A DNA stretch of 64,000 nt from Aquimarina algiphila (lineage in GTDB: Bacteria > Bacteroidota > Bacteroidia > Flavobacteriales > Flavobacteriaceae): contig NZ_VLNR01000025.1 in the NCBI RefSeq assembly GCF_007489275.1, positions 17,300 to 81,299 of the forward strand. Reading direction: 5' to 3'. The notes under the pieces are model-generated. The model had not been told where the DNA came from. It saw only the letters and a list, made by a program, of their open reading frames with translations, and searched no databases. The position numbers were made by a program, and so were the translations under genes. Positions 1 through 9,219 of this stretch are shown piece after piece. Each line of letters begins with the position of its first letter. Positions within the stretch are counted from its first letter, which is position 1.

Positions 1-1180
1 GACTAAAGGCTGGACAAGCTTTGCTCCTAACAAAGTAGACTATCCAGAAGCCGATGAGAAATTACCTAACGTTATTTCTAATCATACTTATTTAACAAAT
101 GATAGCGTTTACTTAATGTCTGGAGATGTATATGTTACTCCAGGTGCATCATTAACAATACAAGAAGGAACTATAATCCGTTGTGATTATGAGAATCCTG
201 CAAATCTTATTGTCTCTAAAGGGGCTAAATTAATCGCAATTGGATCAAAAGCGTATCCTATTGTATTTACATCTAGTAAAGCATCTAAATCAAGAAACAG
301 TGGAGATTGGGGTGGTATAACTATTGCTGGATCTGGAAAAGTAAATACTGTTTCTGGAAATGGTATAATCGAGGGGAATTTCAATCCTCAGTATTCTGTA
401 TATGGAGGAAATATGCCAGACGAGGAAACTACAATTTTAAGGTATTTAAGAATTGAATTCTCTGGTAATACAGCTAAGAGAAAAAAAGGCACAAGTGGAT
501 TATCACTTTATGGTATTGGCACCACATCAATCATAGAAGATATCATGGTTAGCTATTCAGGTCAAGATTCATATAACATTCATGGAGGAAAAAACAGTAT
601 AAGAAACCTAATATCTCTTAAAGCCCAAAAGAATGATTATCATATCTCAGAAGGGTTTAAAGGAACATTAAGCAGTATCATCGCAGTACGTCACCCATAC
701 ATTAATAGCCCTCAAGGATCTTATGCCATAGAAGTAGATGGTTATAATAAAGAACTTGGTTACATAAGACCAAATACTGTAACAGATGTTACTATTAGCA
801 ATGCAACGCTGGTAAATCTATCTGACAAAACTAACTATCAACATACAAGCGCAGCTATTTTTGCATCAAACTCTGCTCTAACGTATATTCACAACTCTAA
901 GATATCTGGTTTCTCTGATGTTGTAAAATTTGATAAATCATTTACATCATTAGCGGTAATGCAAAAAGCATTTATGATGGATAATAGCTTTTTTAATATT
1001 CATGGCGAAGGCGTAGACTCGAGCAACAAAACAATTAACAACACTTTAGATATTTTAAAATATAATAGGTTTACAAAAAGCTTTGTCGAAGTTGCTAACC
1101 TATTTAGTGATCCGAATAATTCAATATCTCCAAAATTTAAACTGAAGCAGTCTTTAAACAATTATATGGTAATGCAATAA
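1..1180 (+). CDS. Secreted beta-helix-like surface protein, 5' end outside the window
   Basis: The frame is already open at the left edge (first full codon at base 2) and stops at 1178-1180, so about 392 C-terminal residues are present. The internal ATG at 116 is not taken as the start because the frame continues upstream of it. The protein is built of short Gly/Asn/Ser-rich strands such as 'GDWGGITIAGSGKV' and 'LRYLRIEFSG', the pattern of right-handed parallel beta-helix extracellular proteins common in Bacteroidota, often found beside TonB-dependent receptors. No obvious C-terminal type IX sorting domain is seen. The function is unknown; fold class and surface location are inferred from composition only. 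Confidence 0.6.
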   Translation, partial: TKGWTSFAPNKVDYPEADEKLPNVISNHTYLTNDSVYLMSGDVYVTPGASLTIQEGTIIRCDYENPANLIVSKGAKLIAIGSKAYPIVFTSSKASKSRNSGDWGGITIAGSGKVNTVSGNGIIEGNFNPQYSVYGGNMPDEETTILRYLRIEFSGNTAKRKKGTSGLSLYGIGTTSIIEDIMVSYSGQDSYNIHGGKNSIRNLISLKAQKNDYHISEGFKGTLSSIIAVRHPYINSPQGSYAIEVDGYNKELGYIRPNTVTDVTISNATLVNLSDKTNYQHTSAAIFASNSALTYIHNSKISGFSDVVKFDKSFTSLAVMQKAFMMDNSFFNIHGEGVDSSNKTINNTLDILKYNRFTKSFVEVANLFSDPNNSISPKFKLKQSLNNYMVMQ

Positions 1181-1238
1181 AAAATGTGAACTGATTTATA
1201 TAATAGGGTCAATTCAACACTATAATTTAGTATACACT

Positions 1239-1679
1239 ATGTCAAAAATTTTAACAAGCTTTATTTTATTTATAACAACAAGTATAACTTTTGGGCAACA
1301 AGCGAACCCAGCTGTATTTTTTACCCAAAGAGATCAAATCAATAAATTTCATACCATAAGCGATCTTCAATCATTAAAAAAAGGAGAACTAATTAATTTG
1401 TATCAAGATCGAGTAAAAGAAATCATGACGATACTACCATTCTTATCACTCACCAATGAAGCCGGTGTTCGATTAGGTGATATTGGTATTAAAGAAGATT
1501 CAAGGCACCTTAAAGTTCTAAAAAACACTACAGAATCGATACGTGATAATCTGGAAACAATAGACACAATGGTCGAAGAATTAATTCCATACGCTGATAC
1601 CGAAAAAATTATATCGACGATTTTATATTATGAAGAAATCATAAAAAAAATAAGAATCGGAGTCGACGGAAATTTTTAA
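1239..1679 (+). CDS. Small secreted protein of unknown function
   Basis: This 146-residue protein starts with a clear signal peptide (Lys followed by a hydrophobic run ending 'TFGQQ'), so export across the inner membrane is likely. The mature part is predicted helical and charged, with no Cys pair and no motif that I recognise. It follows the beta-helix gene by 58 bases in the same direction and is closed by a strong hairpin terminator at 1728-1760, so the two may be cotranscribed. I cannot assign a function; it could be an accessory to the upstream surface protein. Confidence 0.6.
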   Translation: MSKILTSFILFITTSITFGQQANPAVFFTQRDQINKFHTISDLQSLKKGELINLYQDRVKEIMTILPFLSLTNEAGVRLGDIGIKEDSRHLKVLKNTTESIRDNLETIDTMVEELIPYADTEKIISTILYYEEIIKKIRIGVDGNF

Positions 1680-1727
1680 AAATAAATTAGTAATGTATTC
1701 AAATTATCATTTTTACTAAGGGTAGAT

Positions 1728-1760
1728 ATAGAAGCGACAATTGTCGCTTCTATTTTTTTA
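1728..1760 (+). terminator. Rho-independent terminator after the small secreted gene
   Basis: A perfect 12-bp inverted repeat centred at 1740/1741 (arm TAGAAGCGACAA and its complement) is followed by a T-rich run at 1753-1759. It ends the 1239-1679 transcript before the LysE gene. Confidence 0.85.
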
Positions 1761-1783
1761 TAAAACAAAATATGTAAGATTAT

Positions 1784-1791
1784 TATATTTG
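1784..1791 (+). promoter_or_regulatory. Bacteroidota -7 box (TATATTTG) for the LysE gene
   Basis: TATATTTG matches the TAnnTTTG consensus and lies 16 bases before the ATG at 1808, just after a terminator. No good TTG -33 box is visible at the expected distance, so this is a moderate call. Confidence 0.5.
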
Positions 1792-1807
1792 CAACTACTA
1801 ATCAACC

Positions 1808-2440
1808 ATGATACTATTATATCTTCTATTTGGAATTCTTATTGCTATAGTAGGTGCTTTACCTCTTGGGGCAGTTAATTTAGCCGTTATCAATACTTCT
1901 ATAAAAGAAAGTATCAGAAACGCATCATACATAGCTTTGGCTGCAGGAATTGGTGAAGTAGTACTCGCTCTCTTTGCTTTACACTGTAGTATGGAATTAT
2001 CAGATTTTTTTCTGGCAAACCAATGGATCCAAATCGTATTTATTTTTCTTTTCTTTAGTATCGGATTATATTTTTTAATTTTCAAAACCAAAACAAACAC
2101 AAAAAATAATACCAGGAAAATAAAAATATCCAGCTCCAAATTTCTTACCGGATTTTCTCTATCTATATTAAACCCACCTGTAATTATCTATTGGATTTTA
2201 GCTATTTCATTAGTAGACAAGTATATTTTTGATCTCACTAGTCAAAACCCTTTAACATCTCTTTTTCTTTTCTTTTTTGGTATATATTTGGGTAAAATAG
2301 GAACATTATATTTTTATGGAAGATGGGGAAATAAAATGGCCCAAAAATCCGAGGATTCTAAAAACAAACTATCCAAAATCATTGGAATAGTATTAGTAAC
2401 TCTCTCTATTTTTCAAGGCATTAATTTCTTAGTTGGATAA
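1808..2440 (+). CDS. LysE/RhtB-family amino-acid exporter
   Basis: This 210-residue inner-membrane protein has about six hydrophobic helices. Its N-terminus contains 'GALPLGAVNLAVINTSIKES', which corresponds to the G-x-x-x-P-G-P/A signature of the LysE/RhtB translocator superfamily. Family members export amino acids or related small molecules in exchange for protons. A Lys/Asn-rich cytoplasmic loop around residues 95-115 separates the two halves. The gene is transcribed on its own, with its own -7 box and 105 bases before the decarboxylase gene. The next gene, an amino-acid decarboxylase, suggests an amino acid or amine as substrate, but that is inference. Confidence 0.75.
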   Translation: MILLYLLFGILIAIVGALPLGAVNLAVINTSIKESIRNASYIALAAGIGEVVLALFALHCSMELSDFFLANQWIQIVFIFLFFSIGLYFLIFKTKTNTKNNTRKIKISSSKFLTGFSLSILNPPVIIYWILAISLVDKYIFDLTSQNPLTSLFLFFFGIYLGKIGTLYFYGRWGNKMAQKSEDSKNKLSKIIGIVLVTLSIFQGINFLVG

Positions 2441-2545
2441 AATCTCTCTTTACTATTAAAATACCATTTTTTTAAAAGATTATACAAGTAAATTCTATTT
2501 AAGTATCCTACTTTTGTTATTCTGTACGATAAAAATGGCAACAAG

Positions 2546-4003
2546 ATGATCAAAGATAACCTCAATTCTACACTAAAGCTGTCAAAAGAAGAAATGCAAC
2601 AATATGGATATAAAATCATAGATCATATTGTAGAACATTTTGAAAATCAGAATTCAAAAAAACCAGTTACGATGGCATCACGAGAGGAGATGGATGCTCT
2701 ATTGACAGAACAGATTCCTGATCAACCCACACCTGCAAACGAGGTTTTAGATTTTGTAATGGATCAGATTATTCCGCATAGCAATATAGTATCACATCCA
2801 AAATCATATTCGTTTGTTCCTGGACCAAGTAATTACATAAGTGCAATGGCTGATACAATTGCTACTGGCTTTAATATATTTTCGGGAGGTTGGGCAGCAT
2901 CTCCAGCAGCGGCTGAACTAGAAATAATAACGATGAACTGGTTGCTGGATGTTTTTGGTTTTCCTACCAAAAAAGGAGGAGGTATATTCACCAGCGGAGG
3001 CTCGATGGCTAATCTTACGGCATTAGCTACCGCAAGAAGAATACGATGCGGAGATGATTTTTCAAAAGCTATAATTTATCTTTCTGATCAAGCCCATTCT
3101 TCAAATATAAAGGCAATCAAAGTACTTGGATTCAAAAAAGAACAAATTCGTATCATTCCAACTGATATGGAATTTAAAATATCCATAAACAAATTAAAAA
3201 ATGCAATTGCCAGAGATCGTTTAGAAGGATTGCAGCCTTTTTGTATTATTGCCTCTGCCGGAACTACAAATACGGGAACAGTAGATCCTTTAAACGATAT
3301 TGCTACCATATGTGAAAGAGAGCATCTATGGTTACATATTGATGGTGCTTATGGCGGAGCGGCAATTTTAGCCAATACAGGAAAGACTCTTTTAAATGGA
3401 ATTGAAAGAGCAGATTCTTTAACTGTAGATCCACATAAATGGTTTTATCAACCTTATGAAATAGGGTGTCTATTAGTTAAGGATCATAATTGGTTAAGCA
3501 GCACTTTTAGCGAAAAACCAGAATACCTCAGAGACATAGAAGGAAATGAATCTGAAATTAATTTTTATGATCATGGTATTCAATTAACGCGTCGTTTTCG
3601 TGCCTTAAAGTTTTATATGTCCTTAAAAACATTTGGCTTAAATTCTTTTAGAAAAGCTATTCAATACAACATAGATCTTGCCGAGCAGACAGAGGATATT
3701 TTAAGAAGGAGCAGTCACTGGGAAATTACATCCCCCGCTACACTTGCCATAATTAACTTCAGATACAATCCAATAGGTCAACATTTATCAGAAAAAGAGC
3801 TAGATCAGATTAATCAGAATATTTCAAATAAAATAGTTACTTCGCGAGAAGCATTATTAGTTACTACCATATTACAAGGTCAAATTGTTCTAAGAATGTG
3901 TTTAATAAATCCTAGAACAACTATAGAGGATATAAAAGATACACTAGAAAAATGTGAAATTCACGGAAAAGAGGAGCTGGTAATTATACAGCAATCCTGT
4001 TAA
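2546..4003 (+). CDS. Pyridoxal-dependent group II amino-acid decarboxylase
   Basis: This 485-residue cytoplasmic enzyme belongs to the PLP-dependent decarboxylases related to aromatic-L-amino-acid, glutamate and diaminobutyrate decarboxylases. The PLP site is clear: the ring-stacking His in 'DQAHSS' (about residue 184), the Asp in 'HIDGAYGG' (about 266) that holds the pyridine nitrogen, and the Schiff-base Lys in 'DPHKWFYQP' (Lys298). The 'SGGSMANLTAL' segment binds the phosphate. Length and layout match the family. The substrate cannot be read from the sequence; aromatic amino acids are the likeliest guess. The 3' end overlaps the convergent DUF2797 gene by 4 bases. Confidence 0.85.
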   Translation: MIKDNLNSTLKLSKEEMQQYGYKIIDHIVEHFENQNSKKPVTMASREEMDALLTEQIPDQPTPANEVLDFVMDQIIPHSNIVSHPKSYSFVPGPSNYISAMADTIATGFNIFSGGWAASPAAAELEIITMNWLLDVFGFPTKKGGGIFTSGGSMANLTALATARRIRCGDDFSKAIIYLSDQAHSSNIKAIKVLGFKKEQIRIIPTDMEFKISINKLKNAIARDRLEGLQPFCIIASAGTTNTGTVDPLNDIATICEREHLWLHIDGAYGGAAILANTGKTLLNGIERADSLTVDPHKWFYQPYEIGCLLVKDHNWLSSTFSEKPEYLRDIEGNESEINFYDHGIQLTRRFRALKFYMSLKTFGLNSFRKAIQYNIDLAEQTEDILRRSSHWEITSPATLAIINFRYNPIGQHLSEKELDQINQNISNKIVTSREALLVTTILQGQIVLRMCLINPRTTIEDIKDTLEKCEIHGKEELVIIQQSC

Positions 4004-4794
4004 GAAATTGTCAAACTCACCACATACCCTTCGTTATTTCTTACGTTAAAGACCGTATTATCTTCAAAAATGAGATACTGGCCTTTAATTCCCTTAAGAA
4101 TTCCCGAAAATTCTGGTGTTTTCTCAAGATTTAAGCTTTTTAACTTATCCGGATATCGAAGTACAGGAAAATGAAGTTGTGTTTCTTTTCCATTTTCAAT
4201 AAAATATTCTTTAACCTCATCAGGAACAAAATTTTTGATTTTATTTTTAAATGCAATCAAATCTTCATCGACCACTTCATTCTTAAGCATTGTTCTCCAA
4301 TTTGTTTTATCGGCTACTTGTTCTTTTAATGCTACTTCTGTAATCCCTGCCAAGTATCTATTTGGCACTTCTACAATCTCTATAGCTTCATGCGCGCCCT
4401 GATCTATCCATCTAGTAGGCACTTGAGATTTTCGGGTTACTCCTACTTTGACATTACTAGAATTTGCTAAATACACTATATGAGGTTGAAGTTGAGCCTT
4501 TTTTTCAAAATCCAGATCTCTATCTTCTATACCTAAATGTGCAGTACTTAATTCTGGCCTCATAACCCAATCTCCTACCTGAGGCTGATTATAGAAATCA
4601 TCATAACAATATCCTTGTCTAAATATTTTTTTATTCTCGCCACAAGCAAGACATTTGTAACCCACAAATTCTATTTGTATTTTTTTATTTAATAATTGAT
4701 TAACTTGTATAAAATCAGACTCAAAAATCAAATAGTATTGAATAGGATCTCCTATTTCTGTCTGCATCTTAGTAAGTACTCCCTGATATTGCAT
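4000..4794 (-). CDS. DUF2797 family protein
   Basis: This 264-residue cytoplasmic protein carries the CxxC...C arrangement 'CLACGENKKIFRQGYCYDDF' followed by 'HIVYLANSSNVKVGVTRKSQVPTRWIDQGA', which I recognise as the DUF2797 family. The Cys residues suggest a metal-binding knuckle, and the 'KVGVTR..Q.P.RW.DQGA' part is reminiscent of GIY-YIG-like folds, but no activity is established. It is convergent with the decarboxylase gene and overlaps its stop codon by 4 bases. It is transcribed alone. Confidence 0.8.
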   Translation of the reverse strand: MQYQGVLTKMQTEIGDPIQYYLIFESDFIQVNQLLNKKIQIEFVGYKCLACGENKKIFRQGYCYDDFYNQPQVGDWVMRPELSTAHLGIEDRDLDFEKKAQLQPHIVYLANSSNVKVGVTRKSQVPTRWIDQGAHEAIEIVEVPNRYLAGITEVALKEQVADKTNWRTMLKNEVVDEDLIAFKNKIKNFVPDEVKEYFIENGKETQLHFPVLRYPDKLKSLNLEKTPEFSGILKGIKGQYLIFEDNTVFNVRNNEGYVVSLTIS

Positions 4795-4909
4795 AAAATT
4801 TTGTTATATAACAAGCTTATAAGAAGAATGTAATTATTTTTATTATTTTAGTTGACAACAACCAAAGATAAGGTATACCGAGTACACCTGTTTAAATATA
4901 CATCAAAAA

Positions 4910-6451
4910 ATGCCAATCCCATTAGTTAATTCTATTGCCAGCTGGTTCTTGAAAAAACGTTTTCATCAAATGGAGCTTTTTCTCAAATACCCTAATGAAG
5001 TACAACTAGAGTTATTACATGTACTTTTAGATATGGCAAAAAGTACGGAAATTGGAAAAGCTTATGATTTTGCAACAATAAACAATTACGAAATTTTTAA
5101 AGAACGTGTTCCAATACGATCTTATGAAGATTATGAAGCTATGATCGAAAGAAGTCGTTTAGGAGAACATAATATTTTTTGGCCCACGCCTATCAAGTGG
5201 TTTGCAAAATCCAGTGGTACAACAAGTGCTAAAAGCAAATTTATTCCGGTTAGCGAGGAGTCCTTAGAAGATTGCCACTTTGCGGCGGGTAAAGATCTTT
5301 TATGTATGTACCTTAACAATAATGAAGATTCTAAACTGTTTACTGGCAAAAGCTTAAGATTGGGAGGTAGCAAAGAGTTGTATAAAGAAAATGGAACGTC
5401 TTTTGGAGATCTTTCTGCCATTATTATCGACAATATGCCATTTTGGGCAGAGTTTAGCTCTACTCCTAGTAATGAGGTTTCTCTAATGAGCGATTGGGAA
5501 TTTAAAATGCAGGCCATTGTTAATGAAACCATTCAGGAAAATGTAACAAGCCTAGCTGGTGTTCCCTCATGGATGCTGGTTTTACTTAACCAAGTACTAG
5601 AAACCACTGGAGAAGAAAGTCTTTTTGAAGTTTGGAATAATTTAGAAGTATATTTTCATGGAGGGGTTAATTTTGCTCCTTATAGAGATCAATATGACAA
5701 AATCTTGCCAAAAAGCTCTTTTAAATATTATGAAATATACAATGCTTCTGAAGGCTTTTTTGCAATTCAAGACCATAACGACTCCTCAGAACTATTATTA
5801 ATGCTGGATTATGGGATATTTTATGAATTTATCCCAATGGATTCTTATGGAACCAATAATGAAAAAGTTATTCCACTAAGTGAAGTAGAAATTGGGAAAA
5901 ACTATGCAGTAATTATAACTACAAATGCCGGGTTATGGCGTTATAAAATTGGGGATACTGTACGATTTACATCAATCTCACCATATAGGATTAAGGTATC
6001 AGGAAGAACCAAACATCATATTAATGTTTTTGGAGAAGAGCTTATCATAGAAAATGCAGAAGAAGCCCTTAGAAAAACAACCAGAAGCACAAATAGTGAA
6101 ATTGTAGATTATACCGTTGCTCCTATTTTTATGAAAGAAAAAGAGAAAGGTGCACATGAGTGGATTATAGAATTTAAAAAACGACCTAATTGTATTAAAG
6201 AATTTACAAATATCCTGGATCAAAATCTACAGCAAGCGAACAGTGATTATGAAGCCAAAAGATATAATAACACCACCCTAAACCTACTTCAAATAAGAGA
6301 AGCAAGACAGCATCTATTTTATGACTGGCTTAAAAAGAATAACAAATTGGGAGGACAACACAAAATCCCTAGACTATCGAATAAGAGGACTTACATTGAA
6401 GAACTAATTGAACTTAATCAAGTCAGCCCTATTGGCTCAATTATAAAATAA
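4910..6451 (+). CDS. GH3 family acyl-adenylate-forming protein
   Basis: This 513-residue protein matches the GH3 (auxin-responsive) family, adenylate-forming enzymes that join acyl groups to amino acids in plants. Bacteroidota carry homologues of unknown substrate. Visible family features are the 'KWFAKSSGTTSAKSKFIPVS' phosphate-binding loop, 'EIYNASEGFFAIQD' in the middle and 'WRYKIGDTVRF' before the C-terminal domain. Length is typical. The gene stands alone; downstream is an AT-rich intergenic region with a TTTACGGTT palindrome at about 6509-6531. The physiological reaction is unknown. Confidence 0.85.
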   Translation: MPIPLVNSIASWFLKKRFHQMELFLKYPNEVQLELLHVLLDMAKSTEIGKAYDFATINNYEIFKERVPIRSYEDYEAMIERSRLGEHNIFWPTPIKWFAKSSGTTSAKSKFIPVSEESLEDCHFAAGKDLLCMYLNNNEDSKLFTGKSLRLGGSKELYKENGTSFGDLSAIIIDNMPFWAEFSSTPSNEVSLMSDWEFKMQAIVNETIQENVTSLAGVPSWMLVLLNQVLETTGEESLFEVWNNLEVYFHGGVNFAPYRDQYDKILPKSSFKYYEIYNASEGFFAIQDHNDSSELLLMLDYGIFYEFIPMDSYGTNNEKVIPLSEVEIGKNYAVIITTNAGLWRYKIGDTVRFTSISPYRIKVSGRTKHHINVFGEELIIENAEEALRKTTRSTNSEIVDYTVAPIFMKEKEKGAHEWIIEFKKRPNCIKEFTNILDQNLQQANSDYEAKRYNNTTLNLLQIREARQHLFYDWLKKNNKLGGQHKIPRLSNKRTYIEELIELNQVSPIGSIIK

Positions 6452-6508
6452 CGAAACTCTTCATCAATTTGACTTTTTTTCAAGAAAACACAGACAAAAG
6501 AAGATGTG

Positions 6509-6560
6509 TTTTTACGGTTTAACCGTAAAAAAACTATGTAAGAATTGTCTTTTTTAACAA
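6509..6560 (+). promoter_or_regulatory. ACGGTTtAACCGT palindrome and following conserved stretch
   Basis: A palindrome TTTTACGGTTTAACCGTAAAA is followed by 'AAACTATGTAAGAATT'. A very similar block lies at 34130-34160, at about the same distance (roughly 170 bases) upstream of another secreted-protein gene. It is probably a regulator site or conserved leader rather than a terminator, because no T-run follows on the plus strand. Confidence 0.4.
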
Positions 6561-6640
6561 AATTATCAGTATTTCATCGTCCAAAAAATGCGTTTTATCT
6601 AAAAAATATAAAATCACTTTTTAGCGTCTTATTTTCATAT

Positions 6641-6648
6641 TAAATTTG
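6641..6648 (+). promoter_or_regulatory. -7 box TAAATTTG for the 6685 gene
   Basis: TAAATTTG fits TAnnTTTG and lies 37 bases before the ATG at 6685. Transcription starting about 7 bases downstream would exclude the ATG at 6646 as a start, supporting 6685. Confidence 0.5.
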
Positions 6649-6684
6649 TTCTCAGATAGTTATAATTTTTCAAGACCCCATAAT

Positions 6685-7005
6685 ATGAAAACTACGATAT
6701 CTTGCATTCTTTTTTTATTCCTAATTGCGGGAGTTACTGCACAAGAAATCAAAACTACAAACAACAATGATAAGGCAAGTGTAAACAATGACATTTCTTC
6801 ATCTGATAAAGATTCAAAATCTGATGTTAATGTAACATCAGAAGAAGATGTTTGTCATGCAGAATTATCTAAAGTAGCATTTTATGAGGCTTTAATTCGT
6901 CAAAATGGATTTGATATCAACCTCAAAAAAAATAATATCATAGCATTAAAAAACACAGAAGATATTATTGCTAATAATAAAGAACGTATATCATACTCTG
7001 AATAG
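6685..7005 (+). CDS. Small secreted protein of unknown function
   Basis: The start at 6685 gives a 106-residue protein with a textbook signal peptide ('MKTTISCILFLFLIAGVTAQE'-type, cleavage after Ala near residue 19). The longer frame beginning at 6646 adds residues that break this signal and overlap the promoter box. The mature part is Asn/Asp/Ser/Lys-rich and probably disordered for about 45 residues, then a short helical region contains one Cys and 'FYEALIRQNGFDIN'. No family is recognised. It ends before a bidirectional terminator shared with clpX. Confidence 0.6.
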   Translation: MKTTISCILFLFLIAGVTAQEIKTTNNNDKASVNNDISSSDKDSKSDVNVTSEEDVCHAELSKVAFYEALIRQNGFDINLKKNNIIALKNTEDIIANNKERISYSE

Positions 7006-7040
7006 AAAATAGTAAACATCACATTAACTAATCAACCAAC

Positions 7041-7077
7041 AAAAACACCGTTATACAATTGTATAACGGTGTTTTTT
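7041..7077. terminator. Bidirectional terminator between the small secreted gene and clpX
   Basis: A perfect palindrome (arm AACACCGTTATAC, loop AATT) is flanked by an A-run on the left and a T-run on the right, so it can end transcripts arriving from both convergent genes. Confidence 0.85.
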
Positions 7078-7115
7078 TATTCTATTTTTTTATATAAAAG
7101 CTACTAAACTATATA

Positions 7116-8348
7116 CTAAGAAACTGCTTTAAGCTTCTTAATAGTAGATTTATTTAGTTTCTTTTCTGCATAATCTTTAGTTACTCTAAACTCAGTCTCT
7201 TCACTCTCTGGCATTTCATACATAGCATCTGTTAAAATCGCTTCACAAAGTGATCTTAAACCTCTTGCTCCAAGCTTATACTCCATTGCTTTTTCTACAA
7301 TATACTCTAATGCTCCATCGGTAATCGAAAACGTAATACCATCCATCTCAAACAACTTCTTATATTGCTTTATAATAGCATTCTTAGGAGCAGTAAGAAT
7401 TGATCTAAGCGTATCTGCATCTAAAGGGTTCATATATGAAAGAACCGGGAGTCGCCCTATAATCTCTGGGATTAATCCAAAATCTTTTAAATCTAACGGA
7501 ATAATATACTGAAGCAAATTATCTTTTTCGATAGTATCCTCACTTTTTGAAGCACTATACCCTACTGCTTGCATATTTAATCGTTTCTGAATATTCTTTT
7601 CGATTCCATCAAATGCTCCTCCTGCAATAAAGAGGATATTTTCTGTATCTACTTCGATAAATTTCTGATCCGGATGCTTTCTTCCTCCTTTTGGCGGAAC
7701 ATTAACAACAGTACCTTCTAAAAGCTTTAAAAGTGCCTGCTGAACTCCTTCTCCAGAAACATCCCTGGTTATACTCGGATTATCACTCTTACGTGCTATT
7801 TTATCTATTTCATCAATAAAGACAATACCTCTTTGCGCTTTCTCAAGATTATAATCTGCGGCTTGTAATAATCTGGTAAGAATACTTTCTACATCCTCGC
7901 CTACATAACCTGCCTCGGTAAGCACAGTAGCATCCACAATTGCCAGAGGCACATTAAGCATCTTGGCAATAGTTTTTGCCATTAATGTTTTACCAGTACC
8001 TGTTTGACCAACCATGATAATATTGCTCTTCTGAATCTCTATATCATCCTCTGTTTGCGGCTGCAACAGACGCTTATAATGATTATATACTGCAACAGAC
8101 ATTATCTTTTTAGTAAACTCCTGTCCTATTACATACTCATCTAAGAACTTTTTAATTGCCATTGGCTTACGCAACATTAACTCATTGCTAAGTTCTCCTG
8201 TTTCTTCATCTTTGGCTTCCTCTACAACAATACCATGCGCCTGTACAATACAACGGTCACATATGTGAGCATCTAACCCAGCGATAAGTAAATTAGTTTC
8301 AGGTTTTTTTCTCCCACAAAAAGAGCATTCTAAGTCTTCTTTGGCCAT
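7116..8348 (-). CDS. clpX: ATP-dependent Clp protease ATP-binding subunit ClpX
   Basis: ClpX is the hexameric AAA+ unfoldase that recognises tagged proteins and threads them into ClpP. The 410-residue product has the N-terminal zinc-binding domain (Cys8, Cys11, Cys30, Cys33), Walker A 'GQTGTGKT' at about 114-121, Walker B '[11 protein letters not shown]', and the C-terminal sensor-2 region '[11 protein letters not shown]'. Length is normal. It lies 94 bases downstream of clpP and in the same direction, the usual tig-clpP-clpX order, although a terminator separates tig from clpP here. Confidence 0.97.
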   Translation of the reverse strand: MAKEDLECSFCGRKKPETNLLIAGLDAHICDRCIVQAHGIVVEEAKDEETGELSNELMLRKPMAIKKFLDEYVIGQEFTKKIMSVAVYNHYKRLLQPQTEDDIEIQKSNIIMVGQTGTGKTLMAKTIAKMLNVPLAIVDATVLTEAGYVGEDVESILTRLLQAADYNLEKAQRGIVFIDEIDKIARKSDNPSITRDVSGEGVQQALLKLLEGTVVNVPPKGGRKHPDQKFIEVDTENILFIAGGAFDGIEKNIQKRLNMQAVGYSASKSEDTIEKDNLLQYIIPLDLKDFGLIPEIIGRLPVLSYMNPLDADTLRSILTAPKNAIIKQYKKLFEMDGITFSITDGALEYIVEKAMEYKLGARGLRSLCEAILTDAMYEMPESEETEFRVTKDYAEKKLNKSTIKKLKAVS

Positions 8349-8442
8349 AGTTATTTAGTTTCTATTTCATAACAATTCTTCTATCTTATTATACAACAAG
8401 TATAAAGGATAACTTCCCCTTTATAAGACAGAAAAAATCACA

Positions 8443-9117
8443 TCATTCTCTAGTCAAAATTTCATCAATCATTCCGTATTCCAATGCTTTGTCAGCTTTC
8501 ATCCAATAATCTCTATCACTATCTTGATAAACTTTATCGTAGGTCTGTCCAGAATGTTTGGCTATAATTTTATATAATTCTTCTTTTAATATTAAAATCT
8601 CACGTGCCGTAATCTCTATATCACTAGCTTGTCCCTGAGCACCTCCTAATGGTTGGTGAATCATAACACGACTATGCGGCAATCCTGAGCGTTTTCCTTT
8701 TTGTCCAGCGCATAATAACACAGCACCCATAGAAGCAGCCATACCTGTACAAATCGTTGCAACGTCTGGCTTTATGAATTGCATTGTATCATAAATACCT
8801 AAACCTGCATATACACTCCCGCCTGGAGAATTAATATATATCTGAATATCTTTTGTTGAATCTACACTTTCTAGGAATAATAATTGTGCCTGAATAATAT
8901 TAGCCACCTGATCATTAATTCCTGTTCCCATAAATATAATACGATCCATCATTAACCGTGAGAAAACATCAAAAATAGCTATATTCATTTGACGCTCCTC
9001 AATAATATTAGGAGTCATTCCAGCTGGATACATACTACTTATAATATCACCATAGTAATTACTATTAACCCCATGATGTTTTGTAGCATATTTTTCGAAT
9101 TCTTTACCGTAATCCAT
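8443..9117 (-). CDS. clpP: ATP-dependent Clp protease proteolytic subunit ClpP
   Basis: ClpP forms the tetradecameric serine protease chamber. The catalytic triad is visible as Ser129 in 'GMAASMGAV', His154 in 'SRVMIHQPLGG' and Asp203 in 'DRDYWM'; the Ser-His and His-Asp spacings (25 and 49) equal those of E. coli ClpP. The 224-residue product carries an N-terminal extension of roughly 30 residues, common in Bacteroidota. It is followed by clpX, its unfoldase partner. Confidence 0.97.
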   Translation of the reverse strand: MDYGKEFEKYATKHHGVNSNYYGDIISSMYPAGMTPNIIEERQMNIAIFDVFSRLMMDRIIFMGTGINDQVANIIQAQLLFLESVDSTKDIQIYINSPGGSVYAGLGIYDTMQFIKPDVATICTGMAASMGAVLLCAGQKGKRSGLPHSRVMIHQPLGGAQGQASDIEITAREILILKEELYKIIAKHSGQTYDKVYQDSDRDYWMKADKALEYGMIDEILTRE

Positions 9118-9144
9118 ATTTCTTTTTCTGAAAATTTTATTTAT

Positions 9145-9178
9145 AAAAAAGGCGTTAATCTAAAGATAGTTTAACGCC
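9145..9178 (-). terminator. Terminator downstream of tig
   Basis: The inverted repeat GGCGTTAA...TTAACGCC (9151-9158 and 9171-9178) is followed on the minus strand by a T-run (9145-9150). It separates the tig transcript from clpP, so clpPX likely has its own promoter. Confidence 0.75.
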
Positions 9179-9219
9179 CTAAATATAAGTATAAATTCGT
9201 TAGTAAATTACAACATTTA

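Noticed and set aside
1798..2139. Minus-strand open frame opposite the LysE gene
   Set aside because: It lies fully on the opposite strand of a well-supported membrane protein gene and its translation shows no family features.
6509..6533. The TTTACGGTT palindrome as terminator of the GH3 gene
   Set aside because: No T-run follows on the plus strand, and the same block recurs at a fixed distance upstream of another gene, so a regulatory role is more likely.
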